This document shows positions 7,729 to 12,406 of a stretch of 12,406 nucleotides of DNA, in pieces. The translations under genes were made by a program, and so were the position numbers. Source of the stretch: Roseiarcus sp049513815 (GTDB lineage: Bacteria; Pseudomonadota; Alphaproteobacteria; Rhizobiales; Beijerinckiaceae); assembly GCA_049513815.1 (NCBI GenBank), contig JBEKVR010000146.1:1-12406 (forward strand). The letters run 5' to 3'. The notes beneath the pieces were generated by a model that was given only the letters and a program-made list of their open reading frames with translations, made no database searches and had not been told where the DNA came from. The stretch's first letter is position 1. Each line of letters starts with the position of its first letter.

Positions 7729-8589
7729 ATGTCCCGGGACAATGTCGTCGAATCCGCAGCCTTCGGCGCCTATGCGCCGAGGGGCCTGCTCAAGCTGACG
7801 CTCATGGCGACCCGTCGGTGCTCGACGAGCTGGCTCGGCAAGCGCGTCGCCTTCCTAATGCGCGGCTTGGCGGTGCGCGGCCTGCGCGGTCGGCCGGTCG
7901 ACGTCGTCTCGCTCGGCGCGCGCATGCGCCTGTACCCCTACAACAACAACGCCGAGAAGCGGCTGTTGTTCACGCCGCAATATTTCGATCCGCGCGAGCG
8001 CGCGTTTCTCGCCGAGCGGCTGAAGGGCGACTTTGTCTTCCTCGACGTCGGCGCCAGCGTCGGCGGCTATGCGCTGGCGATCGCCGCGATCGGCGGCCCG
8101 CGTGCGCGCATTCTCGCCGTCGAGCCGCTGCCGGCCTTGTTCGAGCGGCTCGCCTACAACATCGGCCAGAGCGACTTCGCCAACGTCAAGGCGGTGTCCT
8201 GCGCGCTCGCTGACGTCGACGGCGAGGTGACGCTGTTCGTCAATACCCACAATCAGGGCGAGTCTTCGGTCCGGATCGTCAGCGCCGAGGCGCGCGTCGA
8301 GCAGCTCCAAGTGCGGGCAAAAACGCTGCTGTCATTGGCTCGCGAGGAGGGCTATTCGAAGATCGATGCGATCAAGCTCGACATCGAAGGCGCGGAGGAT
8401 CTGGTGCTCGATCCCTTTCTGAACACGGCGCCGCGCGCCCTGTGGCCGCGCCTTATCGTCATGGAATTCGCCTTGCTCAGAGTCGGGGCGCAACTCGAGC
8501 AGCGGCTGCGCGGACTTGGCTACCGCGAGATCCTACGCACCGGCGAGAACGTTGCCTACGAGCTTGCGGAGGAGGAGACGCCAGCGTGA
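7729..8589 (+). CDS. FkbM family methyltransferase
   Basis: SAM-dependent methyltransferase of the FkbM type. The family usually O-methylates sugars, lipids or polyketides; the substrate here is unknown. 286 residues from ATG 7729. SAM-binding motif I FLDVGASVGGYAL is at about 104-116, the acidic end of strand 2 (AVEPLP) at 130-135, and the family motif KIDAIKLDIEGAEDLVL at 211-227. The N-terminal 100 residues are basic and may hold an extra helical region; no signal peptide is evident. Start choice is uncertain: ATG 7729 has only a weak upstream purine stretch, while GTG 7711 in the same frame has AGGA (7696-7699) eleven bases ahead. The stop overlaps the next gene by four bases (GTGA), so it is coupled to the CinA-like gene. 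No polysaccharide or lipid genes are nearby to suggest a substrate. Confidence 0.85.
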   Translation: MSRDNVVESAAFGAYAPRGLLKLTLMATRRCSTSWLGKRVAFLMRGLAVRGLRGRPVDVVSLGARMRLYPYNNNAEKRLLFTPQYFDPRERAFLAERLKGDFVFLDVGASVGGYALAIAAIGGPRARILAVEPLPALFERLAYNIGQSDFANVKAVSCALADVDGEVTLFVNTHNQGESSVRIVSAEARVEQLQVRAKTLLSLAREEGYSKIDAIKLDIEGAEDLVLDPFLNTAPRALWPRLIVMEFALLRVGAQLEQRLRGLGYREILRTGENVAYELAEEETPA

Positions 8590-9335
8590 GCGAGAAGATT
8601 GTCACCGCCGCCGTTCTCATCATCGGCGACGAAATCCTTTCCGGCCGCACCAAGGACCGCAATATCGGCTATATCGCCGAGTACCTCGCCAATATCGGCG
8701 TCGATCTGCGCGAGGCGCGCGTCGTCCCCGACATCGAAGACGAGATCGTCCCCGCGCTCAACGCGTTGCGCGCACGCTACGACTACGTCTTCACCACCGG
8801 CGGCATTGGTCCAACCCACGACGACATCACTGCCGATGCGGTCGCCAAGGCGTTCGGCGCGCCGATCGACGAGGACCCGCGCGCGCTGGCGCTGATGCGG
8901 GCGCGATACAAGAGCGACGAGCTCAGCGCCGCGCGCCGGCGCATGGCGCGCATGCCGGTCGGGGCGGAGCTGGTCGAAAATCCGGTTTCGCCGCCGCCGG
9001 GCTTTCGCATCGGCAACGTCATCGTCATGGCCGGCGTGCCGGCGGTGATGCAGGCGATGCTCGACACCGCGGCCAAGACGATCGAGACGGGGACGAAGAT
9101 GACCGTCCAGACGATCGACGCCGGGGCGATTCCCGAGGGACGCTATGCCGAGGCGCTCGGCGCGATCGCCGCCGCCCATGGCGAGACGATCATCGGCTCC
9201 TATCCCTCTTACGCCGACGGGACGTTCCGCAACCAGATCGTCGTGCGCGGCCGTGATCCGGCCAAAGTTGCGGCGACGCAGGCGGCAGTCGAGGCGATGT
9301 TGGCCAAAATCCGCGCCGCCGCGAAGCCAGCGTGA
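8586..9335 (+). CDS. CinA-like competence/damage-inducible protein A domain protein (molybdopterin-binding fold)
   Basis: 249 residues forming only the N-terminal MoaB/MogA-like domain of CinA; the C-terminal PncC-type nicotinamide-nucleotide amidase domain is absent, as in many alphaproteobacteria. Motifs: LIIGDEILSGRTKDRN at about 11-26, FTTGGIGPTHDDITADA at 69-85, ENPVSPPPGF at 131-140, VMAGVPAVM at 147-155 and IGSYPSY at 203-209. The N-terminal domain of CinA-type proteins has been linked to ADP-ribose/NAD pyrophosphatase activity; whether this one is active is inference. The start is GTG 8586, overlapping the FkbM stop, with GGAGGAG (about 8571-8577) eight bases upstream. A longer frame to 8442 runs inside the FkbM gene and is rejected. 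The next gene, gpt, follows after 104 bases. Confidence 0.88.
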   Translation: MSEKIVTAAVLIIGDEILSGRTKDRNIGYIAEYLANIGVDLREARVVPDIEDEIVPALNALRARYDYVFTTGGIGPTHDDITADAVAKAFGAPIDEDPRALALMRARYKSDELSAARRRMARMPVGAELVENPVSPPPGFRIGNVIVMAGVPAVMQAMLDTAAKTIETGTKMTVQTIDAGAIPEGRYAEALGAIAAAHGETIIGSYPSYADGTFRNQIVVRGRDPAKVAATQAAVEAMLAKIRAAAKPA

Positions 9336-9395
9336 GGGTTTGGCGCGATGGCAAAGCTGTTGACGGCGGCCGCCGCGGCTCGCGCGCCGCCGCTG

Positions 9396-9422
9396 CGCTT
9401 GCTAATCAGGGCCCGGCAAGCG
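9396..9422 (+). promoter_or_regulatory. 7-bp inverted repeat just before the gpt ribosome binding site
   Basis: CGCTTGC (9396-9402) pairs with GCAAGCG (9416-9422) over a 13-base loop. It ends four bases before AAGGA (9427-9431), the gpt ribosome binding site. As RNA it could hold or expose the ribosome site; as DNA it could be an operator or a weak end signal for the CinA-like gene. No T-run follows. Confidence 0.35.
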
Positions 9423-9439
9423 AAGCAAGGACAAGCGCC

Positions 9440-9937
9440 ATGGCTGACGGTCGCGAAAAGGCATTTCCGGTCTCATGGGACCAATTCCACCGCGACGCGC
9501 GCGCGCTCGCCTGGCGCCTTTCGGCAGCGGGCCCGTTCGAAGCGATCGTGGCGGTCACGCGCGGCGGGCTGGTCCCGGCGGCGATCGTGGCGCGCGAACT
9601 CGAGCTCAGGGTGATCGAGACGGTGTGCGTCGCCTCCTACCACAATTACAAGGACCAGGGCGGCATTAAGCTGCTCAAATCGATCGGCCTCGATATCGCC
9701 AAATCGGGCGGCGCGGGCGTTCTGCTGCTCGACGATCTCGTCGACACCGGCGCGACCGCCAAGGCCGTGCGCGAAATGCTGCCGAAGGCCCATTTCGCCA
9801 CCGTCTACGCCAAGCCGCTCGGCCGGCCGCTGGTCGACACTTTCGTCACCGAAGTGTCGCAGGACACCTGGATCTACTTCCCTTGGGATATGGGCCTCGC
9901 GTTCCAACCCCCGATCGCCAAGGACGCCGCCGGTTGA
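9440..9937 (+). CDS. gpt: Xanthine/guanine phosphoribosyltransferase
   Basis: Salvages guanine, xanthine and, less well, hypoxanthine by joining them to PRPP to give GMP, XMP or IMP; cytosolic, at the membrane face in E. coli. 165 residues, slightly longer than E. coli Gpt. It follows that protein closely: AVTRGGLVPAAIVARELELR at about 38-57, VCVASYHNY at 62-70, the PRPP loop VLLLDDLVDTGATAKAVREM at 94-113, KAHFATVYAKPLGRPLVDTF at 116-135 and the purine-site segment QDTWIYFPWDMGLAF at 141-155. The ATG follows AAGGA (9427-9431) with eight bases between. The frame is open back to a GTG at 9332, but the added residues do not belong to the family. It sits 47 bases ahead of tRNA-Leu and may be read through into it. 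Confidence 0.95.
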   Translation: MADGREKAFPVSWDQFHRDARALAWRLSAAGPFEAIVAVTRGGLVPAAIVARELELRVIETVCVASYHNYKDQGGIKLLKSIGLDIAKSGGAGVLLLDDLVDTGATAKAVREMLPKAHFATVYAKPLGRPLVDTFVTEVSQDTWIYFPWDMGLAFQPPIAKDAAG

Positions 9938-9984
9938 GCCGCCGGGTTCAAATTCAACTGCGGATGTGAAACAACACGTCCGGC

Positions 9985-10071
9985 GCGGACGTGGCGGAAC
10001 TGGTAGACGCAAAGGACTTAAAATCCTTCGGCCGCTTGGCCGTGCGGGTTCGACCCCCGCCGTCCGCACCA
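9985..10071 (+). tRNA. tRNA-Leu(UAA)
   Basis: 87 bases including an encoded CCA. The acceptor arm GCGGACG (9985-9991) pairs fully with CGTCCGC (10061-10067), then discriminator A and CCA (10069-10071). Anticodon stem AAGGA/TCCTT (10012-10016 and 10024-10028) encloses the loop CTTAAAA with anticodon TAA at 10019-10021. A long class II variable arm with GGCC/GGCC follows, and the T arm GCGGG-TTCGACC-CCCGC is normal. It decodes UUA and, by wobble, UUG, which are rare codons in a GC-rich genome. Confidence 0.97.
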
Positions 10072-10213
10072 ACCCCCGCGGAGTGCGAATCGCCGCGACG
10101 GTTGCTATTCGCGTCCCGACTTTCGGAACCATCGTCGCGCCACAGCGACGCGGCGAAAATACGTTGCGCGCTCGACGGTTGGCGTATTCCCGGATAAGTC
10201 GCAGCATTCCTAA

Positions 10214-10242
10214 TTGACACGTAAGGGTTGTAGCGATTAGCT
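10214..10242 (+). promoter_or_regulatory. Candidate promoter of the coiled-coil gene
   Basis: A perfect -35 box TTGACA (10214-10219) with a 17-base spacer to TTAGCT (10237-10242), a poor -10 match. It would start transcription near 10249, directly ahead of the paired GACGTC palindromes. The perfect -35 is the only strong part. Confidence 0.3.
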
Positions 10243-10253
10243 GCGCGCGGTCG

Positions 10254-10281
10254 GACGTCCGGCGACGGGACGGCCGACGTC
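10254..10281 (+). promoter_or_regulatory. Paired GACGTC palindromes forming a bulged hairpin
   Basis: GACGTC occurs at 10254-10259 and again at 10276-10281, exactly 22 bases apart (about two helical turns). The same bases can fold as RNA: GACGT-CGGC with one bulged C pairs with GCCG-ACGTC over a nine-base loop. It lies just after the candidate promoter and 40 bases before the coiled-coil start, a position suited to an operator or leader structure. Confidence 0.35.
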
Positions 10282-10321
10282 TCAACGGTTTCGCGCGGGG
10301 GGCGCGAGGCGGGAGAGTGCG

Positions 10322-10987
10322 ATGCGGACCTTCTGGGATCAGGTGGTGGCGTTGGTCGAGCAGGGGGACCGGCCGCAAGGCGAGCGGCAGGCGCGGGACG
10401 CGGGAAGCGAAAGCGCCATGCCGCTAGTCGGCGCCCGCAGCGTGGCGCTGAAGGCGCAAATCGAAGACATCGGTCACGCGCTTGATCACCTCAAGCGGCT
10501 CAAGGGTCTATTTCACGGCTTTCTGTCGCCCGTCTCGGAACTTGTGCTCGAGTTCGAGGCGTGCCGCGGCCGGTTGGAGGAAACGACCGCGAGACTCGTC
10601 GCCCTCGAGGGGGCTCATCGCGATCTCGCCGCCCGCCACGCCGCCGTGCTCGAAGACCGCGATCGACTCGCCGAGCGGGCGGCCGCGCTCGACGAGGCGC
10701 AGCTCGACCTCGGCGATTGCCGCAACGCCAGCGAAGCGCTGCTGCGGCTGATCGAATCGGTCTCGAGCGAAAGCGCATCGCGCGCAGCCGAAATCGAACG
10801 CCTCGGCGCCGAACTCGCCGATCAAGGTCGGGCGCTCGCCGAGTGCCAGGCGGCGCTGCGCGCGGCGACGGCGCGCTGCGCCGGGTTCGAGGCGCTCGCC
10901 GTGACGCGGACCGAACCGGCGCATGCCGCCAACGCCGCAAGCCCCGCAGGGTCAGTCGAAGGCGGCCGGCGGCGCGCCGCAACCTGA
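10322..10987 (+). CDS. Hypothetical coiled-coil protein
   Basis: 221 residues that I do not recognise as a named family. Residues 1-45 are polar and begin MRTFWDQVVALVEQG, with no signal peptide. Residues 46-75 (IEDIGHALDHLKRLKGLFHGFLSPVSEL) resemble the opening of crescentin-like or 'chromosome segregation' coiled-coil proteins of Hyphomicrobiales, from memory only. Residues 76-190 are an almost unbroken Leu/Ala/Glu/Arg heptad region with few helix breakers, and the tail is Ala/Gly/Arg-rich. Known relatives of that type are usually several times longer, so this may be a short paralogue. The start is supported by GGGAG (10311-10315) six bases before the ATG. Codon usage looks coding throughout. 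It precedes the lysine-aminomutase-like gene by 62 bases on the same strand; a shared role is not implied by the sequence. Confidence 0.7.
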   Translation: MRTFWDQVVALVEQGDRPQGERQARDAGSESAMPLVGARSVALKAQIEDIGHALDHLKRLKGLFHGFLSPVSELVLEFEACRGRLEETTARLVALEGAHRDLAARHAAVLEDRDRLAERAAALDEAQLDLGDCRNASEALLRLIESVSSESASRAAEIERLGAELADQGRALAECQAALRAATARCAGFEALAVTRTEPAHAANAASPAGSVEGGRRRAAT

Positions 10988-11049
10988 GGCCCCGGCGGCG
11001 CGTTTCGACGCCGCTTTCCTTCGACGGCGCGCACGCCTAAACAGCCGCG

Positions 11050-12117
11050 ATGATCGCCCGCCGGCCCCATGCTGCCTTGAAGACCGCCGAAGCTCTCGTC
11101 TCCGCCGGGCTGATCGCGCCCGAGCGGCGCGAAGAGGCGGCCGCCGTCGCGGCGCACTATGCGATCGCCGTGTCGCCGGCCGCCGCGCGCCTGATCGCGC
11201 CTGGCGATTCCGACGATCCGATCGCCCGCCAATACCTGCCAGACGCCCGCGAACTCATCCGCCACCCGGCCGAGGTCGCCGACCCGATTGGCGACGCGCT
11301 GAGGAGCCCGCTTCACGGCCTCGTCCACCGCTATCGCGACCGCGTGTTGATCAAGCTTGTGGCGGTCTGCGCCGTCTATTGCCGCTTCTGCTTCCGCCGC
11401 GAAATGATCGGACCTGGCGCGCAGGCGCTGAGCGCGGAGGAATTCGCCGCCGCGCTCGCCTACGTGCGGGCGCGTCCGCAGGTCTGGGAGGCGGTGTTGA
11501 CCGGCGGCGATCCGCTCGTCCTGTCGCCGCGCCGCCTCGCCGAGACGACGATGGGGTTGGCGGCGATCCCGCATCTCAAGGTGCTGCGCTGGCACACCCG
11601 CCTGCCGGTCGTCGCCCCGGAGCGAGTGACCAAAGCGATGGCGCGCGCGCTCTGCCACGGCCACGACAAGTCGGTCTATGTCGCGCTGCACGCCAATCAT
11701 CCGCGCGAGCTGACGGACGAGGCGCGCGCCGCCTGCCGGCGCCTGATCGACGCCGGCGCCACTTTGGTCAGCCAGAGCGTGCTGCTGAAGGGCGTCAACG
11801 ACGACGCCGACACGCTGGAGGCGTTGATGCGCGCCTTCGTCGAAGCGCGGGTGAAGCCCTATTACCTGCACCATCCCGATCTCGCGCCGGGCACGGCGCA
11901 CTTCCGCGTCTCGATTGCCCGCGGTCAGGCGCTGATGCGCGAATTGCGTCCGCGCGTGTCGGGGCTCGCCATGCCGACCTACGTGCTCGATCAACCCGAC
12001 GCGCACGGCAAGACGCCAATCGGGCCGAGCTACGCGGTCGAGACGAACGACGGGAGCTGGCGGATCGTCGACGCCGAGGGCGGGGCGCACGTCTATCGCG
12101 ACGCGCTGCCGGACTAG
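11050..12117 (+). CDS. Lysine 2,3-aminomutase-like radical SAM protein (KamA/EpmB family)
   Basis: Radical SAM, PLP-dependent enzyme. Family members isomerise alpha-lysine to beta-lysine; EpmB-type members supply (R)-beta-lysine for modifying elongation factor P. 355 residues. The [4Fe-4S] motif CAVYCRFC has Cys 107, 111 and 114, and VLTGGDPLVLS (149-159) is the SAM-contact GGDP. HTRLPVVAPERV (182-193), VALHANHPREL (211-221) and SQSVLLKGVND (241-251) follow. PLP would attach to Lys 321 in DAHGKTPIG. Asp 277 (HPDLAPGTAHFRV) and Asp 314 (YVLDQPD) align, from memory, with the substrate-binding Asp residues of clostridial lysine 2,3-aminomutase. Length is near EpmB and shorter than KamA. An in-frame stop nine bases upstream makes ATG 11050 the only sensible start, and no clear ribosome binding site precedes it. 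EpmA and efp are not in this window. Confidence 0.88.
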   Translation: MIARRPHAALKTAEALVSAGLIAPERREEAAAVAAHYAIAVSPAAARLIAPGDSDDPIARQYLPDARELIRHPAEVADPIGDALRSPLHGLVHRYRDRVLIKLVAVCAVYCRFCFRREMIGPGAQALSAEEFAAALAYVRARPQVWEAVLTGGDPLVLSPRRLAETTMGLAAIPHLKVLRWHTRLPVVAPERVTKAMARALCHGHDKSVYVALHANHPRELTDEARAACRRLIDAGATLVSQSVLLKGVNDDADTLEALMRAFVEARVKPYYLHHPDLAPGTAHFRVSIARGQALMRELRPRVSGLAMPTYVLDQPDAHGKTPIGPSYAVETNDGSWRIVDAEGGAHVYRDALPD

Positions 12118-12121
12118 CGGT

Positions 12122-12406
12122 CTATCCCCGGAATCCCTTGGCCAGCGCGTCCTGCACGTCGGGCGGCGGCGCGCCGTAGGAGGCGGGCGGGTCGTTGCGG
12201 CCGCCGAGCGCGCCATAGGCGTGCGTCGCATCGGCGTCGAATATGACCTCGAACTTGCGGTCGCCGCAATCCTGCGGCTTGCAGACGAAGGCTTCGCGGT
12301 AAGGCTTGCCGCCGACGTCGACCGCCTTCAGCGCGCCGCTGACGCCGTCGAAATTGCGGTTGAACTGCATCAGCCAGTCGGGCGTCGGCTGCACTTCCTT
12401 CATCAG
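12122..12406 (-). CDS. Ivy-family (inhibitor of vertebrate lysozyme) protein, C-terminal part, 5' end beyond the right edge
   Basis: 94 residues up to the TAG at 12122-12124 are visible; the frame stays open at the right edge. The diagnostic part is KPYREAFVCKPQDCGDRKFEVIF: a Cys-bracketed loop followed by a beta strand, as in Ivy proteins, which are periplasmic inhibitors of C-type lysozyme. E. coli Ivy has CKPHDC here, with the His plugging the lysozyme active site; this protein has Gln (codon 12272-12274). The Met at 12401-12403 is unlikely to be the true start, because Ivy proteins have a signal peptide and about 30 more residues before this region. The tail after the core is Pro/Gly-rich. 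It is convergent with the lysine-aminomutase-like gene, with only four bases between the two stops. The family call rests mainly on the CKPxDC region and the downstream strand. Confidence 0.75.
   Translation of the reverse strand: MMKEVQPTPDWLMQFNRNFDGVSGALKAVDVGGKPYREAFVCKPQDCGDRKFEVIFDADATHAYGALGGRNDPPASYGAPPPDVQDALAKGFRG

Larger units (their letters stand above)
10072..10321 (+). other. Intergenic region after tRNA-Leu
   Basis: 250 bases without a gene. Right after the tRNA there are weak nested inverted repeats: CGCGG/CCGCG at 10077-10081 and 10093-10097, and GCGAAT/ATTCGC at 10085-10090 and 10107-10112. These may end the tRNA transcript, although no T-run follows. A promoter-like TTGACA and a bulged hairpin occupy the second half. 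Confidence 0.5.

Noticed and set aside
9332..9439. GTG start at 9332 for gpt, overlapping the CinA-like stop
   Set aside because: The 36 added residues are not part of the phosphoribosyltransferase family, whereas ATG 9440 has a good ribosome site and matches the usual N-terminus.
9985..10071. tRNA-Leu as an integration site for a genomic island
   Set aside because: No integrase, no repeated 3' tRNA end and no compositional break are seen in the following 2.3 kb, which carry ordinary chromosomal genes.
10923..12179. Long plus-strand open frame overlapping the lysine-aminomutase-like gene
   Set aside because: Its translation is Arg/Ala/Pro-rich without motifs and it is a frame shadow of a gene with a full radical-SAM motif set. 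I also considered it as a frameshifted continuation of the coiled-coil protein, but the heptad pattern does not resume in it.
10822..12231. Long minus-strand open frame opposite the lysine-aminomutase-like gene
   Set aside because: Composition is that of an antisense shadow in GC-rich DNA; there are no recognisable domains, and both flanking real genes use other frames.

Overview
This is a GC-rich, densely packed chromosomal window. It looks like an alphaproteobacterium of the order Hyphomicrobiales (Rhizobiales). The evidence is the liv operon carrying a DUF6867 gene, a stand-alone Usg-family gene, the overlapping map-radC pair and the overall gene style. A member of the Beijerinckiaceae/Methylocystaceae neighbourhood is plausible, but the sequence alone does not fix the genus. 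I see no transposase, integrase, phage gene, CRISPR array or plasmid function.

Positions 1-4930 (minus strand) hold a complete branched-chain amino acid (or related amide/amino acid) ABC importer: livH, livM, livG, livF, a small three-helix membrane protein of the DUF6867 family, and then the start of the periplasmic binding protein, which runs off the left edge. The first five genes overlap or abut by 1-4 bases, so they are translationally coupled. The binding-protein gene is set apart by 147 bases containing a perfect hairpin. Upstream of livH lies the only long gene-free stretch (4931-5723). It contains clustered inverted repeats in what would be the livH leader.

Positions 5724-7538 hold usg (plus strand), convergent with the minus-strand pair map-radC (methionine aminopeptidase and RadC), which overlap by 4 bases. 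A divergent intergenic region of 190 bases separates map from the next genes.

Positions 7729-10071 (plus strand) hold an FkbM-type methyltransferase, a CinA-like molybdopterin-binding-domain protein overlapping it by 4 bases, a xanthine/guanine phosphoribosyltransferase with a hairpin just before its ribosome binding site, and tRNA-Leu(UAA).

Positions 10322-12117 (plus strand) hold an unrecognised coiled-coil protein and a radical-SAM lysine 2,3-aminomutase-like protein, probably the EF-P-modifying EpmB type or a close relative. Four bases past its stop lies the 3' end of a convergent gene for an Ivy-family lysozyme inhibitor, cut by the right edge.

Overall this is core housekeeping and nutrient-uptake DNA. 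No clear new multi-gene system is visible. The best leads are the Gln-for-His change in the Ivy inhibitory loop, the hybrid lysine-aminomutase/EpmB residue pattern, the DUF6867 subunit embedded in the transporter operon, the structured livH leader, and the paired palindromes ahead of the coiled-coil gene.
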